Assembly (NCBI GenBank): GCA_034925905.1
Contig: JAYFRL010000008.1
Span: 1 to 64,000, forward strand
Direction of reading: 5' to 3'
Source of the DNA: JAYFRL01 sp034925905
GTDB taxonomy: Bacteria; Bacillota; Clostridia; Lachnospirales; Anaerotignaceae
DNA: 64,000 bases
Shown: piece after piece, positions 41,015 to 49,721 of the stretch
Position numbering within the stretch: position 1 is the first letter of the stretch
Layout of the letters: each line of letters opens with the position of its first letter
The notes under the pieces: model-generated
Seen by the model: only the letters and a program-made list of their open reading frames with translations
Database searches by the model: none
Told to the model about the DNA's origin: nothing
Translations under genes and position numbers: made by a program

Positions 41015-42511
41015 TTAAAACAAATCCTTTATTGCAGGATATATTTTTATATATCTTTCATATTGGCTTGAATATTTATCATATAACTTAAGGTTTGGAG
41101 CATAGCACTTTTCACTTCCGCTTTTAAGCTTATGGCCTTTTTCTATTATTCCACCCGCAATCCCGCCAAGCATTGCGGCTCCTGCGGCTCCGGAATCCAT
41201 AACGTCTGAAATGTATACCTTCCTGTTTAAAACGTCTGCAAAAAGCTGCATCCAAAAAGCGCTTTTTGTGCCTCCGCCAACAACCGTTATACCGTCAAAT
41301 TTTGCCGAAAGCAGCTTTTCCTGTATTTCTATAAGCTCTCTTATGCCATAAGCCGCGCTCTCCAAAACCGCTCGGGCAAAATGCGCTCTTGTGCTTGAAA
41401 GGCCCACACCTATAAACGCTCCTCTTATTTTAGAGTCAAAAACAGGAGACCTCTCACCGTTAAGATATGGCAAAAACAAAACCCCGTCAGCCCCCGGTTC
41501 AACTTCTGAAGCCATCTCATCAATGGCCTCAAATGCGCTTTTACCCGTTATTTTTTCTTCTTTTTTCAAATCCTCACAAAAATTATTTATAAACCATTTT
41601 AGAGCTCCGCCCACATTAGACATTGTCCCCGCTATCATCCATGCGTTTTTAAATATATATGAACGCGCCGTGAGCCTTTTATCAAAATAATCCTTCTCAG
41701 AAATACAGGTTAAAACCCCTGATGTCCCCATCGAAAGAAAAGCCTTTCCGTGTGATGTTATGCCAAGGGCAAGAGCTGTGCTCACGGTGTCTCCGGCGCC
41801 AACGGCAACGGGAGTTCCGCGTTTAACACCCAGGGCAATAAATTCTTCGTTTATAAGCCCTCCCAAAAGGTCTGCCCCCTGGCTTAACGGCGGCAGTTTT
41901 TTAAGGTCTATGCCTGTTTTCCCAGCCATCTCCTCAGACCATTCGGTTTTATGTATATTATAAAGCCCCGTTCCGGCGGCATTTGAATAGTCCATTTTTA
42001 TTTCTCCCGTAAGACGGTAGCCCAACCATGTAGGAAGATGAACAAAATATTTTGTTTTCTCATATACTTCGGGGAGATTATTTTTTATCCAAAGCATTGT
42101 GGTTATGGATGCGGCTCCGGCCATTATGCGGTTTGCCGTTATGCCATAGCAATAGTCCTCGCCTAAAACATCCTTTATAAACGCGGCTTCCTTTCCGCTT
42201 CTTGCATCCATGAATATTATTGAATTTGTCATGGTTTTGCCTTCGGAATCAATGGCTATAAGCCCGGGGCAAAGCGCGCATGAGCCTATTGAAGAAATCT
42301 CGCTTCCATCTATGCCATATTCCGTTTTAAGGCGTTTTATGCATTTAATAACATTCTCCCAAATTTCATCACAGTCTATTTCGACATAGCCTTTTTCGGG
42401 CATCCTAAGCTTCCATTCGGAATACAAAGAAATAACTTTGCCCATAGACGGATTGTATAAAATGCATTTAAGACCACTCGTTCCCATATCAAAGCCTAAT
42501 AAATAACCCAT
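41015..42511 (-). CDS. FGGY-family carbohydrate kinase (xylulokinase-like)
   Basis: The 498-residue kinase has two actin-like ATPase lobes. The N-terminal GFDMGTSGLKCILYN, AVGAGDTVSTALALG in the middle and ITVVGGGTKSAFWMQLFADVL in the second lobe match the XylB-like group. The substrate (xylulose, ribulose, fuculose or another ketose) is not deducible from sequence alone. It is the first gene of the operon with the aldolase and the dehydrogenase and has a near-consensus promoter at 42539-42567. No transporter or regulator gene is adjacent. Confidence 0.88.
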   Translation of the reverse strand: MGYLLGFDMGTSGLKCILYNPSMGKVISLYSEWKLRMPEKGYVEIDCDEIWENVIKCIKRLKTEYGIDGSEISSIGSCALCPGLIAIDSEGKTMTNSIIFMDARSGKEAAFIKDVLGEDYCYGITANRIMAGAASITTMLWIKNNLPEVYEKTKYFVHLPTWLGYRLTGEIKMDYSNAAGTGLYNIHKTEWSEEMAGKTGIDLKKLPPLSQGADLLGGLINEEFIALGVKRGTPVAVGAGDTVSTALALGITSHGKAFLSMGTSGVLTCISEKDYFDKRLTARSYIFKNAWMIAGTMSNVGGALKWFINNFCEDLKKEEKITGKSAFEAIDEMASEVEPGADGVLFLPYLNGERSPVFDSKIRGAFIGVGLSSTRAHFARAVLESAAYGIRELIEIQEKLLSAKFDGITVVGGGTKSAFWMQLFADVLNRKVYISDVMDSGAAGAAMLGGIAGGIIEKGHKLKSGSEKCYAPNLKLYDKYSSQYERYIKIYPAIKDLF

Positions 42512-42538
42512 CCAAAAGCCTCCTTTATTATATGTTTA

Positions 42539-42567
42539 AGTATAAATGCAAGACTTTCCACAGTCAA
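42539..42567 (-). promoter_or_regulatory. Promoter of the kinase-aldolase-dehydrogenase operon
   Basis: TTGACT (42562-42567) and TATACT (42539-42544) are 17 nt apart on the minus strand, with AAGGAGG just before the kinase ATG. Confidence 0.7.
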
Positions 42568-42590
42568 TTAAAAACCTTAATTATTTGATT

Positions 42591-42636
42591 GGGATATAAA
42601 AACAAGACGACATATGCCGTCTTGTTTTTATATCCC
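42591..42636. terminator. Long palindromic terminator after proA
   Basis: 19-bp perfect arms (42591-42609 and 42618-42636) frame an 8-nt centre that is itself nearly palindromic. T5 and A5 tracts lie inside the arms. It directly follows the proA stop (42644) on the minus strand. Confidence 0.75.
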
Positions 42637-42643
42637 TTATGCT

Positions 42644-43888
42644 TTATTCTCTTATCTGGCCTTCACCGTATATTATATATTTATATGACGTAAGCTCCTT
42701 AAGCCCCATAGGCCCCCTTGCATGCAGCTTTTGGGTGCTTATTCCTATTTCCGCGCCATACCCAAACTGGGCTCCGTCGGTAAACCTCGTTGACGCATTA
42801 ACATATACCGCAGCGGAATCCACATTGTTTAAAAACTTCTGTGCGTTTGAATAGCTCTCTGTTACTATAGTTTCAGAATGTCCGGTACTATATTTCCTTA
42901 TATGCGAAATGGCTTCGTCCGTATCCGCAACTACCTTTGCCGATATTATAAGGTCTAAAAACTCTGCCGCGTAATCCTCATCGGTTGCCTCCTTGACAAG
43001 GCTTGACGCCTTTTGAAAGGCTTTGTCACCCCTTATTTCAACACCGTATTTATTAAGCTCGGCTATGGCCAGCGGCACAAATTTATCTGCTATTTTTTCG
43101 TTTACCAAAAGGCTCTCCAGCGCGTTGCAAACCCCTGTTCTTTGAGTTTTTCCGTTTATAAGTATATCAATGGCTTTTTTAAAATCCGCCGTTTCGTCAA
43201 CATATAAATGGCAGTTGCCCGTTCCTGTTTCTATAATGGGAACCGTACTGTTTTCAACCACTGTTTTTATAAGCCCTGCTCCCCCTCTCGGGATAAGCAC
43301 GTCTATATATCCGTTTAGCTTCATCATTTCTTTTGCGGTTTCATGGCTTATGTCTTCCACAAGCTGAACAACATCGGCATTTAAGCCTTCAAGCTCTATT
43401 GCTTTTCTGATTGTTCCTACAATAGCCATGTTTGAATTTATGGCTTCCTTGCCACCCCTTAATATAACCGCATTGCCCGCCTTAAAGCAAAGGGCAAAAG
43501 CGTCTGCCGCAACATTCGGGCGCGCTTCAAATATTATTCCTATTACACCCAGGGGAACACGTTTTTTGCCCACAATAAGCCCGTTTGGCAATGTGTTCAT
43601 GGAAATAACCTCACCTATTGGGTCTGGGAGTTCTTTAACCATTAAAATACCTGATGCCATATCCTCTATTCTTTTTTCGTCAAGCCTAAGCCTGTCTATA
43701 AGTGAGGCTTTAACCCCTTTTCCTATTGCCAGGTCAACATCTTTCTGGTTTGCCTTCAATATTTCAGGAATGTTTGCAACAAGAGCCTTGGCAGCTTTAT
43801 CTAAAATCAAGTTTTTCCCGTCTGTCCCAAAACAGCTTAAAGCATATGCCGATTCCTTTGCTTTTTTCCCCATTTCTATCATTGTCAT
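42644..43888 (-). CDS. proA: Gamma-glutamyl phosphate reductase
   Basis: ProA reduces glutamyl 5-phosphate to glutamate semialdehyde in proline synthesis. The 414-residue protein of the aldehyde-dehydrogenase fold shows KRVPLGVIGIIFEARPNVAAD, the catalytic Cys in KTQRTGVCNALESLL, and the C-terminal RFTDGAQFGYGAEIGIST. I place the start at the ATG at 43888, 8 nt from GGAGG. It is the last gene of a unit starting with proB, with three unrelated-looking genes between. Confidence 0.95.
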   Translation of the reverse strand: MTMIEMGKKAKESAYALSCFGTDGKNLILDKAAKALVANIPEILKANQKDVDLAIGKGVKASLIDRLRLDEKRIEDMASGILMVKELPDPIGEVISMNTLPNGLIVGKKRVPLGVIGIIFEARPNVAADAFALCFKAGNAVILRGGKEAINSNMAIVGTIRKAIELEGLNADVVQLVEDISHETAKEMMKLNGYIDVLIPRGGAGLIKTVVENSTVPIIETGTGNCHLYVDETADFKKAIDILINGKTQRTGVCNALESLLVNEKIADKFVPLAIAELNKYGVEIRGDKAFQKASSLVKEATDEDYAAEFLDLIISAKVVADTDEAISHIRKYSTGHSETIVTESYSNAQKFLNNVDSAAVYVNASTRFTDGAQFGYGAEIGISTQKLHARGPMGLKELTSYKYIIYGEGQIRE

Positions 43889-43902
43889 GTGGCATCCCTC
43901 CA

Positions 43903-44451
43903 TTATATAAAACCGTTTTCGGTAATTATAAAATCCATTTTAACGTCATTTTCTTCAGATGGTATGCTTTCAAAAAGCTGTACGCCATATGCAAGGCCTA
44001 TTTTTATAGTGTCTTTGTATTTTGAAAAGTACCTGTCATAAAAACCCTTGCCATGTCCCAGCCTGTTTTTATGATAATCAAAAGCAACTCCCGGAACTAT
44101 AAACACATCCCCTTTTTGAGGTAAAACTTCTTTTAAGCTTTTATCAGGCTCAAATACTCCGAAATTTCCTTTATAAAGCCCGTTAATATCTGATATCTCA
44201 GCAAAATACATTGCCCCGTCATCATAAGAGACAGGGAGCGCAACCCTCTTTGATTCCTTAAAAGAGGTTTTTAATATCATACTTGTGTCAACCTCATATG
44301 GAGTTGCAAAATACACAAAAATAATTTGGCTTTCTGAAAAATACCTGCTTTTTATAAATTTACTGCAAATTTTAAAGCTTTTTTCTACCCGTTCCTCTTT
44401 TGTAAGGTTTTTCCGCGCAGCTAAAGCTTCTTTCCTTATATTTTCTTTCAT
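43903..44451 (-). CDS. 5-Formyltetrahydrofolate cyclo-ligase
   Basis: The 182-residue ATP-dependent enzyme returns 5-formyl-THF to the 5,10-methenyl-THF pool. Family features are the N-terminal RKEALAARKNLTKEER and the nucleotide-binding C-terminal GVAFDYHKNRLGHGKGFYDRY. It overlaps the upstream DUF2085 gene by 4 nt, and its stop overlaps a TAATG just before proA. Confidence 0.92.
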   Translation of the reverse strand: MKENIRKEALAARKNLTKEERVEKSFKICSKFIKSRYFSESQIIFVYFATPYEVDTSMILKTSFKESKRVALPVSYDDGAMYFAEISDINGLYKGNFGVFEPDKSLKEVLPQKGDVFIVPGVAFDYHKNRLGHGKGFYDRYFSKYKDTIKIGLAYGVQLFESIPSEENDVKMDFIITENGFI

Positions 44452-45086
44452 GTCATCATTCCCAAAGCAAAATTAAACAAAAACACATATCCCACCATAA
44501 TAATCCCCGAAGCCGCAAGTATCTTTGAAATACCGGTTTTTTTAAATATAAGCCTTAAAAGCATAGAAAATAAAAGAATATAAAAAACAGCAACGCCTAA
44601 AATAGAAAAAACAGCCGCCACATAATAATTTATAAAGCCAAAATACACAACAAACGCTAAAGAAAGAGAAAAAAGGCACATTACAATATATTCTTTAAAA
44701 GATATTATCGGCTTTGATGTATTCTCAAAATTTCCGGTATAATTTATGGCCAGAACAAAAAATGCCGGAAAAAACACGCCGCATAAAGCGCCTGTTATTA
44801 TTCGTATAATATTTGCCGTCCCAAAAAAACCAAAATACGAGCCTGCTCCGTCTAGCATAAGCGGAAGCAAAAAAACAGCGGAAAGCACAGCTGTTTTAAG
44901 CTCCGGAGGTTTTTTAAAATCAAGCCTTTTAAGCGCGCAAAGCATCAAAAAGCCTACCAAAACCCCTATATATATGCCTGTGCAGCGCGCGCAAAGCGGA
45001 AGCTTTTTCCCATATATAAAAACAGAACGGCTATCCATTCTATGGCATACCGTATTTGCAAAAAAACCTAAAATATCAATAATCAT
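44448..45086 (-). CDS. DUF2085 membrane protein
   Basis: The 212-residue protein has about five or six membrane segments and the DUF2085 signature near the N-terminus: CHRMDSRS followed by PLCARCTGIYIG. The Cys pair suggests a metal or redox site. The function is unknown. It overlaps the zinc-ribbon gene upstream (4 nt) and the cyclo-ligase downstream (4 nt). Confidence 0.82.
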   Translation of the reverse strand: MIIDILGFFANTVCHRMDSRSVFIYGKKLPLCARCTGIYIGVLVGFLMLCALKRLDFKKPPELKTAVLSAVFLLPLMLDGAGSYFGFFGTANIIRIITGALCGVFFPAFFVLAINYTGNFENTSKPIISFKEYIVMCLFSLSLAFVVYFGFINYYVAAVFSILGVAVFYILLFSMLLRLIFKKTGISKILAASGIIMVGYVFLFNFALGMMT

Positions 45087-45517
45087 ACATTATAAAATGC
45101 TAGTCCAAAAAACGAAAGTATACTGCTTACAACACAGCAAAGTATCCATAAAACCATCATAATTATAGTGAATATAAGAAGTTTTTTGCCAAAGCTTCTG
45201 TATCCTATGCGCTTATCGTTCATAAATATCGTACTTGATATTATCCCAAATATAATGCCGGCTCCCGGCAAAAATATTACTCCAAGGACAATAAGGACCT
45301 TTAAAATTGTGGACAGGTCTTCTTCCGAAGAATCGGTTCCGTGGTTTTGATTCCCAGAAGAAGCTTTTTTATGTTCCGGGTCTTCTTTTTCAGGCTCTAT
45401 CGTTTCGCTTGATACTTCCTTTACAGGAATATCGTCTATTATAAGCTCATATCCGCAGTATGAGCACTTGTCTTCCCCTTCTGCGGTTTTTCTTCCGCAA
45501 TTCGGACAATAATTCAT
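45083..45517 (-). CDS. Zinc-ribbon membrane protein
   Basis: The 144-residue protein has an N-terminal zinc ribbon (CPNCG ... CSYCG, residues 4-22), an acidic Ser-rich linker and two membrane segments (about 73-95 and 115-140). Such small zinc-ribbon/TM proteins are common in Clostridia without known roles. It lies 12 nt after proB and overlaps the DUF2085 gene. Confidence 0.7.
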   Translation of the reverse strand: MNYCPNCGRKTAEGEDKCSYCGYELIIDDIPVKEVSSETIEPEKEDPEHKKASSGNQNHGTDSSEEDLSTILKVLIVLGVIFLPGAGIIFGIISSTIFMNDKRIGYRSFGKKLLIFTIIMMVLWILCCVVSSILSFFGLAFYNV

Positions 45518-45529
45518 AGCTTCCTCCTT

Positions 45530-46327
45530 TTATTTTTTAAGCAAAAAATATGTACCCACATCTTTTCCTTCCAAAATATCATATATGACCTCAGGTTTGT
45601 CTCCGTTTGCAACGGCCATGTCAACATTCCCTTCTTCGCATATCTTGGCGGCATAAAGCTTTGCGGACATTCCCCCAATTGAAAAAGTACTGCCTTTATC
45701 CCCGGCCATGTTAAGTATTTCATCGGTTATTTCAGTTACCTGGCTTATCCTCTTTGCGTTCGGGTTGGTTTTTGGATTTCCATCGTAAAGAGCGTCTATG
45801 TCGGTTAATATAACAAGCAAATCAGCACCTATAATCTCTGAAACGTGGGCGGAAAGCCTATCATTATCACTGAAATCCAGTTCGTTTGTAGAAACCGTAT
45901 CATTTGCGTTAACTATCGGGATAACGCCAAATTCAAAAAGGGTATTAAAAGTATTTATCGCGTTTTCCCTTCTTTCATTCTCTTTGATGTCCTCTTTTGT
46001 AAGTAAAACCTGAGCTATCTTTTGGTTGTATTCTATAAAAAATTTGTGATATATCTGTATGAGCATAGCCTGGCCAACTGCAGCGGTAGCCTGCTTTTCA
46101 CGCATGATTTTAGGTCTGTCTTTAAAACCTAAGCTAACCGCGCCCGTACCTATTGCGCCGGATGTTACAAGCACAACTTCCATACCCTTGTTTTTAAGGT
46201 CTGAAAGAACCTTGGCAAGCTTTTCAATATGCCTTAAATTAAGAAGTCCATTTTCATAAGTAATAGTTGAAGTTCCAACCTTAACTACAATTCTTTTAAC
46301 TTTCCCAAACCTATTATAAAGGTCCAA
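45530..46327 (-). CDS. proB: Glutamate 5-kinase, short form
   Basis: ProB phosphorylates glutamate as the first step to proline. The amino-acid-kinase fold is shown by KRIVVKVGTSTITYENG, VTSGAIGTGAVSLG, NANDTVSTNELDFSDND and GGMSAKLYAAKI. At 265 residues it lacks the C-terminal PUA domain of the long form. The start is a TTG at 46327 (GGGGGTG 5 nt upstream); a longer frame lacks a ribosome-binding site. It begins the operon that ends with proA. Confidence 0.93.
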   Translation of the reverse strand: MDLYNRFGKVKRIVVKVGTSTITYENGLLNLRHIEKLAKVLSDLKNKGMEVVLVTSGAIGTGAVSLGFKDRPKIMREKQATAAVGQAMLIQIYHKFFIEYNQKIAQVLLTKEDIKENERRENAINTFNTLFEFGVIPIVNANDTVSTNELDFSDNDRLSAHVSEIIGADLLVILTDIDALYDGNPKTNPNAKRISQVTEITDEILNMAGDKGSTFSIGGMSAKLYAAKICEEGNVDMAVANGDKPEVIYDILEGKDVGTYFLLKK

Positions 46328-46352
46328 AAAAACACCCCCATTGTTTGTTAAT

Positions 46353-46381
46353 ACTATACTACAAAGGCTTATTTTATGCAA
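46353..46381 (-). promoter_or_regulatory. Promoter of the proB-proA operon
   Basis: TTGCAT (46376-46381) and TATAGT (46353-46358) are 17 nt apart on the minus strand, about 20 nt before the proB Shine-Dalgarno site. Confidence 0.65.
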
Positions 46382-46404
46382 TAAATTCCGCATACAAAAA
46401 ACAA

Positions 46405-46436
46405 CTAAAAAAGGCCGGGTACTAAAAACGCCCGGC
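46405..46436 (-). terminator. Terminator of guaB
   Basis: GCCGGG (46431-46436 on the minus strand) pairs with CCCGGC (46414-46419) and is followed by T6. It lies 13 nt after the guaB stop. Confidence 0.8.
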
Positions 46437-46448
46437 GGAATATCTTTA

Positions 46449-47960
46449 TTACTTTATACTTGCCGAAAGCACATTATCCTTAAGAACAACATCATGAGCT
46501 CCGCCTTCAATTATACTTGTTGAAGAAACCAAAGTAAGCTTTGCAATACTTTGAAACTCAGGAATTGAAGTTGCCCCACAGTTGCACATCGTTGAACGAA
46601 CCTTGCTTAGCGTAAAGCTGAGATTATCCTTGAGGCTTCCGGCATAAGGAACGTACGAATCAACGCCTTCCTCGAAAGATAGGCTCTTTTCTCCGCCCAT
46701 ATCATACCTTTGCCAGTTTCTTGCCCTGCTTGAGCCTTCGCCCCAATATTCCTTCATATATGTTCCGTTTATGTTTATTTTATTTGTCGGGCTTTCGTCA
46801 AATCTTGCAAAATACCTGCCAAGCATAACAAAATCGGCTCCCATAGCAATAGCCAGGGTTACATGATAATCATAAACTATGCCGCCGTCTGAACATATTG
46901 GTATATATATTCCCGTTTCCTCAAAATATTCGTTCCTAGCCTTTGCAACCTCTATAACAGCGGAAGCCTGTCCGCGGCCTATGCCCTTTTGTTCTCTCGT
47001 TATACAGATTGAACCGCCGCCTATTCCAACTTTAATAAAATCCGCTCCAGCTTCTGCAAGGAACAAAAAACCTTCTTTATCAACAACATTTCCGGCTCCA
47101 ACCTTTGCATTTTCTCCATACTCCTGTTTTATATACTTAAGCACCATAGCCTGCCATTCCGAAAAGCCTTCGGAAGAATCTATGCAAAGTATATCGGCTC
47201 CAGCATTTAAAAGCGCAGGAACTCTTTCTTTATAGTCTCTTGTATTTATACCTGCTCCAACAACGTAGCGTTTTGAAGAATCTAAAAGCTCAAGCGGATT
47301 TTTCTTATGCGCATCATAATCCTTTCTGAAAACAAAATATAAGAGCTTGCCATTTTTATCAACTATAGGAAGTGAGTTTAATTTATGGTCCCATATTATA
47401 TCATTTGCTTCGCTTAATGTTGTGCCTTCCGGGGCATATATAAGGTCTTCAAAAGGCGTCATAAATTCGGAAACCTTAGTTTCCGGGTTCATGCGGCTAA
47501 CGCGGTAATCCCTGCTTGTAACTATGCCAACAAGCTTGCCCGCAGATGTGCCGTCTGTGGTTACAGCAACAGTTGAATGCCCTGTTTTTTCTTTGAGCTC
47601 AAGTATATCTTTTAAAGTTTGATCCGGTCTAATATTTGAATTGCTAACAACAAAGCCGGCCTTAAAATCCTTTGCGCGCTGAACCATGGCCGCCTGGCTT
47701 TCAACGCTTTGGGAAGCGTATATAAAAGAAATACCGCCTTCTTTTGCAAGGGCAACTGCCATTTTATCATCTGAAACAGATTGCATAATAGCTGAAGCTA
47801 AAGGTATATTCATTTTCAAAGACGGTTCTTCACCCGACTTGAATTTAACAACCGGTGTTGTAAGGTTTACATTAGCTGGAATACATTCTGGTGAAGAATA
47901 GCTCGGTATTAAAAGATATTCACTAAATGTCCTTGACGGTTCATCATAATAAAAAGCCAT
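46449..47960 (-). CDS. guaB: IMP dehydrogenase
   Basis: GuaB oxidises IMP to XMP, the first committed step to GMP. The 503-residue TIM-barrel enzyme contains inserted CBS domains (about 95-215), the NAD/IMP loop with catalytic Cys in GGGSICITREQKGIGRGQ, and the flap region WQRYDMGGEKSLSFEEGVD. It is slightly longer than many bacterial GuaB proteins at the N-terminus and resembles the clostridial variety. It is transcribed alone from AAAGGAG/ATG at 47960 to a terminator at 46405-46436. The purH gene is also in this window but not linked. Confidence 0.93.
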   Translation of the reverse strand: MAFYYDEPSRTFSEYLLIPSYSSPECIPANVNLTTPVVKFKSGEEPSLKMNIPLASAIMQSVSDDKMAVALAKEGGISFIYASQSVESQAAMVQRAKDFKAGFVVSNSNIRPDQTLKDILELKEKTGHSTVAVTTDGTSAGKLVGIVTSRDYRVSRMNPETKVSEFMTPFEDLIYAPEGTTLSEANDIIWDHKLNSLPIVDKNGKLLYFVFRKDYDAHKKNPLELLDSSKRYVVGAGINTRDYKERVPALLNAGADILCIDSSEGFSEWQAMVLKYIKQEYGENAKVGAGNVVDKEGFLFLAEAGADFIKVGIGGGSICITREQKGIGRGQASAVIEVAKARNEYFEETGIYIPICSDGGIVYDYHVTLAIAMGADFVMLGRYFARFDESPTNKININGTYMKEYWGEGSSRARNWQRYDMGGEKSLSFEEGVDSYVPYAGSLKDNLSFTLSKVRSTMCNCGATSIPEFQSIAKLTLVSSTSIIEGGAHDVVLKDNVLSASIK

Positions 47961-48028
47961 TTCAAACTCTCCTTTTCATAATATTTTTATATATTATTTG
48001 TTTTAATGTAAAAAGTCAATACAAAAAA

Positions 48029-48062
48029 CAGAGCCTAATAAAATTTAAGTTTATCAGGCTCT
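48029..48062 (-). terminator. Terminator overlapping the end of xerD
   Basis: CAGAGCCTGATAAA pairs with TTTATTAGGCTCTG (about 48049-48062 and 48029-48042) and is followed by T6 on the minus strand. The 5' arm includes the last codons of xerD. Confidence 0.8.
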
Positions 48063-48938
48063 GGGATGAGCCTTTGCATAGACTTCCTTAAGCTTATTTT
48101 TATTAACTTTTGCGTATATTTGAGTTGTAGAAATATCAGAATGACCAAGCATTTCCGAAACGGAAGCTATGTCCGCTCCGTTTTCAATTAAATGCGCCGC
48201 AAAAGAATGCCTTAAAGTATGCGGAGTTATATCGGAAGATATGCCTGCTTTTTTGGCGTATATTTTTATTATCTTCCAAAAACCCTGTCTTGTCATTGGT
48301 TTGCCATTACAGTTTACAAAAAGCTTGTCCTCTTTTGCATCGCTTATCATAGATGCCCTGGCATTTTCATTATAATTTTTAAGGGCTGCAAGAGCTTTTT
48401 TGCCTATGGGGATTATCCTGCTTTTCCCTAATGAATTACATTTAACATATTCAAACATAAGGCTTATATCCGAAAGCTTAAGCGATATAAGCTCGGAAAC
48501 ACGCATGCCTGTTGCATACATCAATTCAAACATAGCCTTATCCCTTATACCCTTTAAATCCTTTTCTTCAGGTTGGCTTAAAAGAAGTTCAACTTCGCCA
48601 AGCGAAAGTATCTCCGGCATTTTTTTATCCACTTTCGGGGCCTCAAGCTTATAAGCAGGGTTTACGTTTACCTTGCCTTCATTATATAAATATGTAAAAA
48701 AGGCCTTTATTGAAGCAATGCTCCTAGAAATTGTCGCAGATGATTTATTTCTTTTCTGAAGGCTATAAATATAAGCTATTATATTTGTTTTGTTAACTTT
48801 TTCAAAGCCTGCGATACCCAAACCATCTAAAAACTCTTTAAACCCGCTTAGATCTCTTTTATAAGAAATGACCGTGTTATCAGCTGAGTTTTTATACTCT
48901 TTAAGATATTCGGCAAAGTCATCAATAGCTTTTCCCAT
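48054..48938 (-). CDS. xerD: Site-specific tyrosine recombinase XerD
   Basis: The 294-residue recombinase resolves chromosome dimers at dif. The N-terminal SAM-like DNA-binding domain (DFAEYLKEYKNSADNTVISYKRDL) precedes the catalytic domain with Arg in YATGMRVSELISLKL, HTLRHSFAAHLIENG, LGHSDISTTQIYAKVN and the nucleophilic Tyr in TQIYAKV. The neighbouring spoIIM and nudix genes reproduce a chromosomal order also seen in Bacillus (nudF-spoIIM-xerD region). This and the absence of mobile-element features argue for the housekeeping enzyme, not an integrase. Confidence 0.93.
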   Translation of the reverse strand: MGKAIDDFAEYLKEYKNSADNTVISYKRDLSGFKEFLDGLGIAGFEKVNKTNIIAYIYSLQKRNKSSATISRSIASIKAFFTYLYNEGKVNVNPAYKLEAPKVDKKMPEILSLGEVELLLSQPEEKDLKGIRDKAMFELMYATGMRVSELISLKLSDISLMFEYVKCNSLGKSRIIPIGKKALAALKNYNENARASMISDAKEDKLFVNCNGKPMTRQGFWKIIKIYAKKAGISSDITPHTLRHSFAAHLIENGADIASVSEMLGHSDISTTQIYAKVNKNKLKEVYAKAHPRA

Positions 48939-49088
48939 TGCCCGTGCTCCTCTTTTATTAATAATTTTTATTATATTGCTTTTATTTAAAAAAGTCGACG
49001 GTTTTGCAATTATTTTTAAATTTTGTTACTTTATACCCATTTTTGAATAAAAAAAAGGGGGTTTAAGCAATTTATTTGCCAAAATAAA

Positions 49089-49667
49089 CTAATTCCCAAT
49101 AAAAAATGGAACAAAGCAACTTTCAATAAGGGATGCCAAAAATATTAATATTGCAGCGGACGCAAATATTATTACATATTCCGTAAACATCCTGCTTTTT
49201 TCGCGCTTAAGCCTTTTTATCGGTATTTTATTAAAATTCTTTTCTTTTATATAGCTTATGGCCACACAAGCCATCAATATATAAACAGGAACGATTATAA
49301 TAGCCTGGGGTAAAAAAGCAAGAGCGGCAAAACCCAGACCTTTAGCCCGTATAACAATGGAAACGGCATAGCCATATGACATAGCCTTTAAAAATATAAT
49401 GCCCGCTATAAAAACAACCCCAAAAGAAGCAAAACCGCAAAACCATATAACGGCACTAAAAAACACATTCTTTAAAAATGCCTCGTTTAAAGGAAGAAAG
49501 CTCATTTTCCCGTTTTCAAAGCTGCTTTCGGGCAGAATGTCCATTATTTTTTCGCCAAATAGCCCTCTGGCAAAAATGCTGCCAACTACTATACCCGCCA
49601 TAAAAAAGAGACAAACTGCAATAATAAGAATTTGCCTCTTTTTATTTATATTAAATTTAAGTTTCAT
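49089..49667 (-). CDS. spoIIM: Stage II sporulation protein M
   Basis: The 192-residue membrane protein of the SpoIIM/DUF95 family has about five hydrophobic segments, starting with LIIAVCLFFMAGIVVGSIFA, plus the conserved AGIIFLKAMSYGYAVS region. With SpoIIP and SpoIID it drives septal peptidoglycan thinning during engulfment. The ATG at 49667 lies 7 nt after GGAGG. The sequence after it to xerD (150 nt) shows nothing notable. Confidence 0.9.
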   Translation of the reverse strand: MKLKFNINKKRQILIIAVCLFFMAGIVVGSIFARGLFGEKIMDILPESSFENGKMSFLPLNEAFLKNVFFSAVIWFCGFASFGVVFIAGIIFLKAMSYGYAVSIVIRAKGLGFAALAFLPQAIIIVPVYILMACVAISYIKEKNFNKIPIKRLKREKSRMFTEYVIIFASAAILIFLASLIESCFVPFFIGN

Positions 49668-49721
49668 AGACCGTCCTCCATACATCTAAGCTTTACTTAA
49701 ATATATGCTTAAGGTACAGGC

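Noticed and set aside
48054..48938. Integrase of a mobile element
   Set aside because: Length, motifs and conserved neighbours (spoIIM, nudix hydrolase) fit housekeeping XerD; no attachment sites or phage genes are near.
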